Positions 11,201 through 24,200 of a stretch of 64,000 bases of DNA are shown here, in pieces. Numbering within the stretch: position 1 is the stretch's first letter; each line of letters begins with the position of its first letter. The stretch is from Chondrosia reniformis. Lineage: Eukaryota > Porifera > Demospongiae > Chondrillida > Chondrillidae. Location: contig OX359202.1 of assembly GCA_947172415.1 (NCBI GenBank), positions 4,326,899-4,390,898 of the forward strand, in the 5' to 3' direction. Below the pieces are notes generated by a model. That model searched no databases, was not told where the DNA came from, and saw only the letters and a list, made by a program, of their open reading frames with translations. The position numbers and the translations under genes were made by a program.

Positions 11201-14200
11201 ATTAAACGTATATCTTCACATTGTTATTAAAGCAGTCACTCTGACTTAGATGAATTTAAATTGTATAGAATATGAAGATTGCATGGTAAATCAGTGTAAT
11301 AATGGAGGAACTTGCAGACAGGCTTTGACAACTAAGGAAATCATTTGTACATGTACTGAACAATATACCGGATCGTATTGTGAACAAGGTGAAGGGAATT
11401 ATATATATATATATATATAATGCTTGCAATTTTATCTAGCTAATATATATAATACTGATGAATTGTACGTACATGTAGTTAAATGTGAAGTAACCTTGGT
11501 GACATATGAAGTTGAGTATACTTACATCATTGGAGGTTTTGACATAAATTTTCAGCTGTCAGATCTCTGCCAGATATCTGATTCAGATAATGTAACTTGT
11601 ACAATCAATGAAGAGAGAATAAAGGCTAACTCTTCAGATAACAAAATATTCAGCTGTCAAGTTCCATCTTTGGAGAAAGCTGGTGAACATGTGTTTCAAA
11701 TTGAGGGTCAAACGGCATCAAATGGTGGTTTCACTTACCAAAACTCTATAATTATACGTAAGTTAACAACTGCAAATCTGTATTTTTATATAGTAATATC
11801 AATTAGAGGTTTCACAATGTACTACATATTTGCAACAAATTTAATAATTTTTCTTTATCATAGGGGATTGTATCAAAAGTATTAACCCAGTATTTGGTCA
11901 TATGTTTGGAGGAACACCAGTTACGGTTGAATTAGAGCAATACTGCTTGAACAATACTGATACATTAGTTTGCACTTTTGATTCCACTGATTCTGTAGCT
12001 GTCAAAATTATTCAAGATGGATCATTTGTCTGCCCAGTTCCCATGTTCCAATCAGCAGGGAGAATTCCGCTTAGAATTAAAGGAACTACCTCTTTGGAGG
12101 CAATGTTTACAAAATATTTCAATTTCTATCTAAGTGAGTACTGTATACAGTATTATGTTTAAGTGGATATATAGCTAGCGTATACGTACATATATATATA
12201 GCACAGATGCAGTATAATAAATATATATATATAGTGTATATATACGTATAGTTTACGTATATTCCTTCAATGGCCTATCTCATTACGTATCTCTATACTG
12301 TATACATATAAAATTCACCCCCATGCATGGTTTGTATGCTTAGCTCCTCCTTGTGCAAATTGCACACACTATAATGTACGTATATATTGTATACTGTATA
12401 TATACAACTGCATGTGTGAATAGATATTTATGTGTGCAATGTGCTGTACATGTATCACCCCCTCTGAGCTTGATCATGATTTACAATTAGCGTGTGGCTT
12501 GAATGACTTAACTCCAGTGTTAGCCATATATTATTTCTGGGGGACCCTATATATTCCTAATTCCATTCTTTCTGTTACACTCCTAGATAACTTTGCACCC
12601 CCTGCATGCCTCCCTTTAAAACTTCTGGATCTGCCTCTAGATCTATTTCTCTCTTTTATAGCTCCTCCATACAATTCTCATGAAGTAGAGATTGAAGGAT
12701 CTAATTCAAATTTAGGAGTTGAAATCTATCTACAGTCCACTTTCATCATAAGGTGGCCACAGAAGATACTCCCAAAAGATGACACTTCTTATGATTTAGA
12801 AATTGAATTTTATTTTCTTAATCTGCAAAATGGAGAATGGAATGTATTTACAGCATATCAGGCTGTGGAGAACACAGGGGAATATAAGGATGCAGGGGTG
12901 TCACATCTTCAAATGGCAGCCATAAATTACCAATTAAACGAGGAAATACCATTTTTAAGTATTATTCCGTTTATTGTAAATGTCAGAGTTAGCAACACAA
13001 ACTTCAGTAAATGGAGTGGTGTGTACTTTTTTGGAGCCGTTAATCAGCGGAATAAACTGGGCAATCATTGTACTATTCCAAAGGTTGACAGTTCAATGTT
13101 GCCTCCTTGTCCTCTCTATGAACGTCAAGCTATACTGGCTGGAAGTGGCTTCAAAAAGGAAGACAGAAGATCAATTCAAACAAACAGTGATTCATATCAA
13201 AGCATGTATGTGCAGTCTATACATAGTATAAAATCAATGGATATAAAATCTTGCTTTGTGGAAGAAAATCTTGAAAGGTATTTTCACAATAATGTGCCCC
13301 ACACACAAAACTTTTTATGTAATCTTCAAGTAAATATATGTTTTATATTGCTCTATTTCATCATTATATATATTTCCATTATTGCTGTAACCATGGCAAT
13401 TATTAACTGTACATTTGAATCTAGCTGAAGCAATCTTTCATTACTTTACACATGTGCATATACGTAGGTTGATTGTACAGCAATGTTGCTATGGTTTGGA
13501 TGGAAACCTTCTTTTGAATGCTGGCAGACCAAATGTAGGAACACCACTCTATGAAACTCAAACTATGCTTGTGACAAATATTGAGAACACCATTTTGCCA
13601 CTTCTATATTGCTGTAAAGTAGGGACTGGAGAGAGAGCAAGGTGTGAAGACTATATAGCTTCTTTTAAATCAAATGATGGCAGTGGCTATATGCAACCTC
13701 AACCAGGTAGGATACCATTTTTAGTTCCTAAATGTAATGTTATAGGAGGGTGTACAAGGGAGCTATAATAGTTATAAATAGCTAGGAGAAATGGCTACAA
13801 ACAACTGCATTTAATGTATACATACATATATACCTATATATATGCATTCATACAGATACGTGATTATACATGTATATATGTATACCATATAGCCTACTTA
13901 TATGGTGATCCTCATATTGTCACATTGGACGGTCATTCATATACTTTTAATGGTAAAGGTGAGTTCACCCTAGTGGAGCATTTAAATGGATCCTTCACAC
14001 TACAAGGAAGAATGGAGCAGGCTGTGAACAGCAATGGAACAATTTTACCCGCAACTGTATTCACTGCTGTTGCAGTACAGACTAATGTGTCTGATGTCGT
14101 TCAGTTGGAGGTAAATGGGAGTGATGTAGTAGTAAGAATTCAAAAGGAGGTTGTCGATGTTGTGCCCATGGTGGTTGAGGAATTTGTTGGTGGCAGCATT

Positions 14201-16135
14201 CAGAGGACTAACAATACATATATAATCACTCTTGATGGTGGATATGTAATTGAAGTCAAGGGTAGTTCTGACATTCTTTCTACAATTAAAATTGTACTTC
14301 CTGATTCCTTAAGAGGACTTGTGCAAGGGTTGCTGGGTAACTATAATGGAAATTCCTCAGATGATTTGCTTCCAAGAAACAGTACAATGCACTTGTCAAT
14401 TAATACTACCTTAGAAGATATTCATGAACAATTTGGAGTTTCATGTAAGTATATATTATGTCCATATTGCACAATTAAATGGACAGGTAGAACATGAAGT
14501 AAAAGTCATATTGTTTTATACAGGGATCTTAACGTCAGGGGTTGATAGTTTGTTTTATTATACTGAAGGAATGAATTGGAATGATTTTCATGATCCTAGT
14601 TTTATACCTGTCTTTCAAACAAATTTCACGGATCCTGAGTTACAAGCAAAGGCTGAAGATCTCTGTAATGAAGACATTGCTTGTCTGTTTGATGTGGCCA
14701 CCACTGGAAGCCTTAATGTTGGCATGGAAACCTTAGGCAGTAGCAGAGAGGTAAATGAAATAATGGAAGCAGCAATACCAGGTAAATATTGTCTGTAATG
14801 TATGCACATTATCCAAATATTAAGCTACGTATTCGGCTGTACGATTGTTTAGTGGTTTGTGATCCCCCTTGTGAAAATGGAGTTTGTATAGCCAAAGACA
14901 CTTGTGCATGTGGAATTGGATTTAGTGGAAGATATTGTACTGAATTGGGTATGGGAGCATCACATTATGTGTATATATAAGGTATAGATAATGAGCTATA
15001 TATGAATGATACTACATTTAAATGTACAAATAATAGATCATGTATATATGTACGTACAGTGCATGTACCGTATGTAGTGTTTGTACTAATTAATATAGAT
15101 CTTTTGTCATGCCTAATCCACAGAATGCTTATGTTTCTGCAGTTTTTACTGAATGTGATGACAATCCATGTCAAAACTTTGCCACTTGCACTCAGCACAT
15201 TTTAGCTCAATTTTGTGAATGCCCTCGTGACTTCAATGGGACACTGTGTGAAGTTTGTAAGTTACTGCAAGACCACAACCTCATGGTAGTACTCTCTATG
15301 ATGGCTCAAAAACATGGCCACCCTATTCAATATATATATACAGTGGTACACACTGATGCCAAAAAATCTACAACTAATAGCTTTTACTTTAAGTATACCA
15401 ATTCTTGCTTTGTATATATCATTTTATACATATACACTTATCACATAGCCTTTGCACAAGCCAAGTGCAATTTATACTCCCTTTATGCCTTTACTATATA
15501 TACATTTGCCTCCTATCTTGCAGTTATAGGTGATAACACAACCACAACCTATCCTGTGGTTGACACAGGTGCCATCATAGGTGGTACAATTGGTGGGGTT
15601 TTGGGTGGTATAATTGTCATCCTTATAATAACACTAGCAGTTGCTGTGGCTATTGCCAAGAATATATCTGCCAAAAAGTTAGTTCCTTTTCATATGTAAC
15701 CTCATTTAGTAAAAATACCCATGTTTAGTAAACATAGTTACTATATTAATTTGTTTCAAATATTTAACAATCTGTTTACATAGAAACATAGCAGTAACTC
15801 AAGGCAGAAAAGGACAGGATACTTCAATAAGTAAGCTATTTTGAGGATTCCATGGTCTTATCCACCATCTGTGACATGATTTACTCCTCAAATTTCCATC
15901 GGTGGTACATGCAAAAATCATGCCATATACGTATATTATTCACCAAAATCCTTAGTTCTAAAACTTGCCTTTATGATTGTATATGTGCAATTTGGAATTT
16001 TGTTGTTCACTGAACATGCAATTTGGATATATAGCTTGAGCACGCATGCTGATATAGTTTCTAACAGCTACAAATGTTTTACCTGCAGGTTACCAAGAAA
16101 TTATCACCAACAAGAATGCTGACCAGGCAATCTAA
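8267..16135 (+). CDS. single-pass surface protein: VWA, EGF, IPT-like, AMOP, VWD, EGF, TM
   Basis: Sixteen exons sum to 4671 nt (1556 residues): 8267-8927, 9077-10099, 10165-10263, 10905-11000, 11269-11388, 11479-11757, 11864-12133, 12662-13277, 13468-13706, 13893-14444, 14524-14781, 14853-14948, 15143-15256, 15524-15677, 15784-15830, 16089-16135. The start has a signal peptide (LCILVLLIALCLLNIHG). Then come a VWA-like domain with MIDAS-type FVVDDTGSM and RGGGDCPELGMAG, three EGF modules, two IPT-like segments, an AMOP domain (LPPCPLYERQA, later QQCCYGLDG), a VWD domain (GDPHIVTLDGHSYTFNGKGE; GLLGNYNG), a Cys-poor segment with CLFD, two EGF modules, a TM helix and a ~40-residue tail. AMOP-VWD order is shared with MUC4 and SUSD2. 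A role in adhesion or matrix contact is inference. The exon 8/9 junction is the least certain. Confidence 0.87.
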
Positions 16136-16749
16136 TGTATAAAGTGTCACCATGAACATTGGACCCATAACTGCTGATAAATAGGCCAACAACGTTAATT
16201 TTTATAGCACAAGAAAGTAAATTAGCTTGCATACGTATATACCACTTTAAACACTGAACCGCTTATATGTAATAAGTAGTAGCTTACGCATTATTAGCTT
16301 TATATTATTGCTGAAGTAATATTACCTATTTGATCAAAATCAATCATTATCTGCACACTGGGAGCACAGTAGTCTTAAAATGTACAAAAGTAATAATGAA
16401 CATTGTACTGCATATATAAATAGAAATTCTTTATAAATCATTTCAAGGTTACTATACATGTCAGTGCATTCTTTGACCAAGGATGGCCTCAATATATACT
16501 TTATGTAACCTCTGGCCTTTATCCAAGACCTTTGCCTAATTTCTGGAACCAGATACAGTATGTATTTCAATACTTTATCGCCTATGTATGTCTGACTTGT
16601 AGAAGGCAGAAGTACCCATGACTCTATCCCAGTGAGTCTTTGCTACCCAAAATTCACCTTTATTATCCTTGATGTACGTAGTTCCTCTACTAGCAATAGG
16701 TCTTTATTCTGGCGTAATCAGCTATGTTGGCTGTGTAGTAATCAAGTAG
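16136..16749. other. 3' flank, nothing recognised
   Basis: Sequence after the VWA/AMOP/VWD stop codon, presumably including its 3' UTR. No gene or RNA recognised. Confidence 0.4.
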
Positions 16750-17450
16750 CCACTCAGCGGTTGAAGAGAGGGCTCAATGCTCACATGCCTTATAATTATT
16801 CAGAAGGCTGGCAGACCGGTTACATATTTCATTGTGCCTGATTGTAGGAAACCTCCTTTGTGGCATAGCATTGCATGATCCACTGTAAAGGATGCACCAC
16901 AAATGTAGAATTGGGGCAGGCTATAGGGGGCTGCCATTCATACCTCAAGCAAAGGGCAATGCCACGCGTACGGAATGCCACTTTTGTGGAGGTTGAAGCA
17001 CCATGGTTGGTGATTGGTATATTACTGTGAGCCCTGAAGAGGCTCCTTTCTAAGTGGCTATTAGGCATTTGAGTGTGGGTGGTGACTGGTTAATTAATTC
17101 TTTATCAGATCTGCATCCCTGGCAGATTTTGCCTGTTTCTTTGCTCGAATTGTTTCTCTGATGGACTGAGTTTAATTGCATCAGCTACAATGGTTGTCCT
17201 GTATGGGCTCTTGTAAACAATGCAGGCCACCAGGGGCCGGGGCTGTGATCTGTATGGATGCCTAGGCCTGTAATTCAAAATCCGAGTTTGCAACAGGATT
17301 TGGCGATCCTAGTCTACCTAATCTTGTAGGTAGAACTAGGAAATCTTGTTCGAGGTCCGAGGTCAAAGCAAACCCTTCGAATTCCTGTAATGGCTGGGAT
17401 CAGTTTAAGAAAGGTAGAGCCATTTTCTTGACAACCCATGAGTTAAGGTG
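16750..17450 (-). mobile_element. non-LTR-type retroelement C-terminal region, decayed
   Basis: Read on the minus strand, the piece near 17.3-17.4 kb gives LPTRLGRLGSPNPVANSDFE and then IVADAIKLSPSEKQ. The piece near 16.83-17.07 kb gives ALCLRYEWQPP, then in another frame ICGASFTVDHAMLCHKGGF. This order (LP.RLGGLGI.NP, LRYGW.PP, CGxSF..DHAxxC.KGG) is the region following the RT in a family of sponge/cnidarian retroelements. Several stops and frameshifts show it is dead. The other remnant, at 18.75-19.86 kb, belongs to the same type but lies on the opposite strand. Confidence 0.6.
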
Positions 17451-18294
17451 CCATATATAGGCAGCATTGGGCTGGATTCTGACAATTTCAGCTAAGCAGT
17501 CAATTTCATTAGTACATTGGGCGACTTTCCATATTTATATTTACTCTTCAGTGAAAGTATTAGACTCTATGGGTGCTCCTATAGATGGCATTTACCATGT
17601 GTTGTGCTGTTGCGATTGACTGCAGTGTTGGCAGAAGATTCCTTAGCTTACTTATTGTGCTCCTCTTTTACTACTAGGTAGGCCTTGGAGGCGTTCAGGT
17701 GGTATCCAATTGAGGGACCAAGGGTAGTGAGTTGGTCCCAACACTCTCTAAGCCAATGGTGCCTCCCGTGGTGTAATCTGATAATCATATGCATACTTGA
17801 TTCATATCTTCAAATTTGATAGGACATCTATAGCTTACCCTGTTATGACCATAGCAAGGGCTATACTAGACCTGAAGGGATGGACCTTAACGACTGCACG
17901 ATATTGCCAAGCAATTCGAGATGCTAATAAAGAAAAATGATTATAGAAAGCTACCAATTAGTATGAGGGGGAGCTAGGCGAGCAGGTGGAGCAGATGGTG
18001 TTAGGTCCCTGCATAAGCAAGTGTTACCCCAGGCCTATATGGCCATTCCTAAGTAGGTAGGGGAAGGTAAGGAAAGGTAAGTGGGTTGGTTATACTCTTA
18101 GAGGATGGTGGACTGATGTATGTCAAAGGTGTTGCATGGTCCTTGTTGACTGTCATAGGCAACCAAGTATACACATATTTATATACCTGCATCAACTGTG
18201 TGGCTGAGTTATATATATATATGAATTTGTGAATATATAGTATCCAGAAGCTATATTTCTATATTTGGAATTCACATATATATTTGAATTGAAT
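17451..18294. other. 3' flank of kinase gene, no gene seen
   Basis: May contain more of the decayed retroelement, but no diagnostic motif is readable. The part from 18150 matches the flank of the truncated kinase copy at 2.7 kb. Confidence 0.4.
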
Positions 18295-21200
18295 CTAAAG
18301 AGTGTTAGTAGAAGACTGCAAATACTTGATTTGTATCACAAGCTCTTGAAATGCAGGTCTGCTGGAGACCTCTCTTTGCCTATATGTATACATGTATACA
18401 TTAATATATGTAAATAGTACATACAAGCTTTTAGATTAGAGAGTTATTAAGTGTTTGTCAATGAACTCACCAGCATTGCTTCATCAGTTGGTATACTTCA
18501 TCTGGACATAGTTCAGGTTTTGGATGAAAAACAGCTGATTCAGAAGAAAGTGCTTCAATAATCTAAATTATATGCAAGAATGAAGTTTTCAAATGGATCA
18601 GATATGTGTACATAAAAATTGTGTGTGTGCATGTGCTTCATTCCTTTAAAATTAATATATATTAATTAATAGAATAAGAAGATCCATTGAGCACTGTGTT
18701 GCTGCCAAACTGGAGGAGGGAAATTTAGAGCCATAAAAATCTTCATCTCAGATAACACCTCCTTGGGTCTGTTGAAGGAGAAGCACCCATCTCCTCATCA
18801 TCCACTCTCCAGTAATCCACCACCTTTGGTTCAGGAAGTGTCTCCACCTCAGGTCCTGTCAGCTATCCAGTCCTTCCCTGCCGGGTCAGCTGGTGGTCCA
18901 GATGCACTTCGCCCCCAACATCTACGTAAAGGATCTAATCATCGCTTTAGTCTTTGTTCTAGCCTTAGTTTGGACTCCCTCAACCCGATTTGTCAATTTC
19001 ATCCTGTCCGGGGATGTTTTGCAGGAGGCAAGGCCTTGCCTTTTTGGAGCTGTACTTGTTGCCTTTAACAAGAGCCACGGGTTTTTACACCAATCACAAT
19101 AGGCTGTACCCTGAGAAGGCTGGTTGCCAAGTGTGCAAGCTTTGCAGTGCGGGATGAGATGAGACCCTTGTTGGCCCCCCCTCCAGGTGGGTGCCGAGGC
19201 AGCCATACACGTGGCCTGTACATGTCTTCACCACATTTTACCTGGCCATTTGCTCCTCTTAAGGTGGACTTCAGACATGCCCTCAATTGGACAAAATGTT
19301 ACATGCAGTGTCGACTCAGGCCCCAGGAATCTACCATTTTGTCCATGCTTCCATCTCTACTGTTTTTTGGGAACACACACAGAAGTGCAGCAAGGAGATT
19401 CTCTGGGCCCTCTCCTTTTTAGTCTCACCATCCACCCCATGTTAAAGACCTTGAAGTCTGAGTTCAAGACTTTCTATCTCGATGATGGCACCATAGGGGC
19501 TCCCTTGAGGATGTTGTGTCTGACCTCAAGACAATCAAGCAGGTGGGCGAGGAGCTGGGCTTCGTTCTCAACCACTCCAAGTCTGACGTGATTTGCTCTG
19601 ACAACCACACCCGGCACTCTATCTTGGCTATGTCATCCCGTCGTCAGTGCATCAATCCTGCAGTTGTATACCTCCTGGGTTAGCCCATTGGGGGTCTGCA
19701 GAGCATTACCATTGTGCTCTTCTCCAAGAAATGGTCCTTGGAACTCATGGGAATGAAGCTCCCCCATGACGCCTTATGCCTCTTGAAGAACGCTTTAGCA
19801 TTTCCATGTCCTTTTCAGTGCCGCACAGCTTTCCCTTAAGAGCATTCTATAAAGTCGTCTGTGTACAAGCAGACAACCAAACACTAACTGAGCCATCCTG
19901 AATTCGATCCAAAGTCCCGCCAAAACAGCAATAAAATCCCCAACAACTGAGTACTACACATCTGAGGGCAAGTGCGTCTATACACCTCAGCACTGTGTAC
20001 TAATACATATTTGCATGTCCACATACTTACCTCCTCAATTGTGCAGTTTTCATAGGGCTTGCTTCCTTTTGACCAGATTTCATACAAGACAATGCCATAG
20101 CTCCAAACATCACTAGCTTGGCTAAACTTTCTATACAGTAATGCCTATATTATTAGAATAATGAGCTGTAAACCTCATGCACTTGAACACCTTCTCCAAG
20201 AAAGACTATACCCTCAAACTTATACATCCCAGAAGTATATATCTCAATTACATATATATATATATGAGTAATCATTTTCCTACTTATATGTATATATATA
20301 ATATAGAAATGATTGTTTTGATCAAGTTATTCAGTGCCAACAACAAGGTGGAATGTTTCAACCCGTGGGTCTTCATCAGTAAATAGTATGCTCATGTATA
20401 TATATATATATGTATATTGTGCCCATTCTTTTCTAAGTCCTTCCCTTGGGGCATATGAATTATTTATTTCATTATTTCATTATTTAAATTACTATGGTTT
20501 ACTCTGTATATATTATATATACGTAGACTACAACTACTCGTATGTTAAAAGAACTAAAACTATATATTGGGAACTATATAAACCTAGCAAGAGCTTTGAA
20601 TGATCCTAATATGAGGTGATCCAGTACATGTACATGTATACATACAACAATGAGTAAATGCCATGTGCATACCTCGGGGCTAGTCCATCTCAGTGGGATC
20701 CGCCCACCTTGTGTGACATAATAGCTATTATCAGCCAAATCTCGTGAGAGACCAAAGTCAGATATCTGAAGGTGCAAGGTATTATGTGCATTTTATACTG
20801 TAAAATTGTAGGGAGTGTCAATTAACTGGAATACATAGTATATGTATAACTATAGAGTAAAGCCATTCAAAATAATATAAACAATCACAAACAATCATCA
20901 TGAAGAAATTAAAAGATAAAAGAAGTAATCCAGCTAGGGCATGCAACTGGTTTTATGTAGCCACCAGTGCTTATGTACGTACCACTATACCACATATATA
21001 CCTACACTTATATGTACAATGATACCTCCAAATTATTATGCTCCTTATATTTACTATACTAATTTAAAACTACAGGGTAGCCTTACTTGGTTCAGGAATA
21101 ATGTTTGCAATGATGCTAATTATAATGTTCTCCTTGTTTTGTAAACAATTTCATTTTAGTATATACATATATAAGTACATACCTTGCAGTGTTGGCTCTC

Positions 21201-24200
21201 ATCTAAAAGAATATTTCGAGCTGCAAGATCTCTATGAATGAACCCTTTACTAGCTAAGTGCGAGCATCCCTCAGCTATTTCTAGTGAAAAACGCCAGTAG
21301 AGGCTTTCTCTGCAGGCAAACCATGTATACAGCTTGTATAATTATTCATAATACATAAAGACACACATACATGTACATGTACATGGCCCAATGAAGAAAG
21401 GGGATTCGAAGAAATGAGGCATAACCGTATATAGGTTTACCCTAAATCATCTTAGAAAATTGTATTTAGTCTATTGTTTTCTTACCTCAGAGGCATACGT
21501 AATAGCAACAGTTTTGGAATATAGTGTTTTAGATTATATACTCTCTAAGTAGGTATGACATCAGACAAAAATGGCTACCCTTTTCAATGTACTTACGTAT
21601 GTACATACATATTATGTAATTATGAGATACATATATATAACTCTTTAAACTCACCGTGGTTCATTAATTTTAAGATACTTTTCAAGACTTGGTCCTTTAA
21701 GGAGTTCCATTACAATCAACACCTAAGTATATGCATACATACGTATTATATGATGCATAATGTCAGACATATACGTATATAATACACTAATTATGTAAAT
21801 AAATAAGAATTTCTTCAAAACGTTATCTTCTGGTGCCAAAATTATTTATAGATACCATCTCAAGAATAAAAACGTATTGAACTTCTAACTTACATACATA
21901 TGAATACTTGGCAAACTACACATGTACGTATAATACTCTATAGATCTGCCAAACTATATATATGTAGTGTAGTATAGCTATAATTATGCATATACGTATA
22001 AACTCATGTACAAGTTATTTTGCATATATATATACTAACTGGCTTTCCAATAGTTACGACCCCAAAGAGCTTTACTATGTTCCAGTGACAAAACTGTCCC
22101 ATGATAGCTGCTTCCTGGAGCAGTTTAACTCTCTCATCAACTTCTGCATTTTCATGAAGTCTTTTAACAGCTACCTCAAGTGGTCCACCTGGAGATTTCC
22201 AAGTTGCCGCTAGAATACACCCAAAGGTACCCTCACCAATCTTATTGTCTAATCTAAACAAGAATCAGAGAATGCTGTATTAGATAATATATATAGAGAT
22301 ACTGTTAAATAAATATTGAAGAATTACGTAATTATAGTACTAAATCATGTATATATGTATAGTCATGTACATTAAAGTAGATCTTGGTATTTCTACATAT
22401 TTCTTCTTTGCCAAAGTGTTGTACAGCTCATCTTCACAATCAGGAGGTTGCCAAAATTTTTCTTGAAAATTTTGATCATTAAACTACGTAAATATAACAA
22501 TACGGTTTAATAAGTCACACATACATATACACTTTCATGTACCATGTGTTGTTCTATATTTGTTGAACATTGTAAGTATGGGGTGCCGTTGGTAAAAAAT
22601 TCAGAAAAAAGTGTTCTAGCAAAAAACTGATATAACTAAATTTATTCCTGTAAAAAGGGAATATATCTCTAAAGATGCCCATCATTTAAGTGATATATAA
22701 TTTGCACATCCATAAATGTGATATATCCAAAAAATGTGATATATCCAAAAATGTGATATATCCAAAAATGTGATATGTGATATATATATCCAAAATATGA
22801 TACATGCACATATACTACTCAGTTGTGCATGTGACCTTTTGAAGACCACATAGTAAACTTTAAAATGGCTGAAGGACGTAGTGAAGAGTCCAATACAAGC
22901 AGAAGACCATCTGTGAATGTTGACTTGGAAGAAGTAAAGTTTCTTCTTTCCAAGGGATTTTCCAAGACAAATGTTGCTAAAATACTTGGAGTAAGTCGTC
23001 AGACCTTATATAATAGGGATAATGCATCTAGTCAAATAAATTTACAAAAGTATTCCAGAATGTCTACTGCTGACCTTGACCAAAAAGTAAAGGAAATAAA
23101 ATCAAATCATCCTAATGATGGAGAGGTCATGCTTAATGGTCATCTCCTGTCCCGTGGAATACGAGTGCCTAGAGCTAAGCTCAGAGCTAGTATTCAAAGA
23201 ATTGATCCAATAAGCACAGCCCAACGTAGAAGCATTGCAGCAAGGAGGAGAGTGTATCATGTAAGTGGAGCAAATAAAGTCTGGCATATTGATGGCAATC
23301 ATAAGCTTATTAAATGGAGAATGGTACTGCATGGAGGAATAGATGGATTTTCACGATTATATAGTAACTTTTCTGAAATGCCATACCAATAACAAATCCG
23401 AAAGTGTCCTTAATGCATTCATGAGTGGGGTTCAGAAATATGGCTTTCCTTGCAAAGTTCGTACTGACCACGGTGGAGAAAATATTGAAGTCTGGCGCAC
23501 TATGATGAATATTCACAATTCACACGCCTGTGTAATTACTGGCAGTTCTACTCATAATGAGAGAATAGAAAGGCTTTGGAGAGATGTCCATCGTTCTGTG
23601 ATTGTAACTTTTGCTGACAGTTTTAGAGAACTTGAAGCAGAACAGGTATTAGATTCCCTAAATGAAGTTGGTGTTTATTATCTTCATTCAGTATATGTTG
23701 CCATTGTAAACCAGTCTTTGAAATCTTTCACTGAAGCTTGGAACAACCATACCATATCAACTGAACAAAACCGCACTCCAGAACAGCTCTTTCTTTGAGT
23801 TCAGCTGAGAGAGAAACTGATATCTCCGGATCTACTTCTGAAGCTTCAGACAATTCTGACATAGATTCAGTTGAAACTGATTTTCAGTCAAGTGATGCTG
23901 TCCCAGTTCCTAGATGTTCATTCATAATTATTATTATTATGCATGCTTACAATGAATGTATAAAAGCAAACCAAAAGTGGTTACGGGGCACAGGGCTATA
24001 CCTGGACACGTATAAACCATCGCCACTTAAGGCTACCAGGCTGTCCGTCCAGGTACATAGCCCATAATTAGTTCTTCCTCAGCAAGAATGTATATAGCAC
24101 CTCTTCCTGCAGCATGAGCTACTTCCCTTGCACCCCACTCAAAGCTAGTGCTAATTTGGGGATCAAACAAGGTTTTACTTCCCCCTCCAACTGTCTGCAA

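Noticed and set aside
17881..18060. part of the retroelement or a gene
   Set aside because: A readable stretch around 17.85-17.93 kb has no motif tying it to any family, so it was left unassigned.
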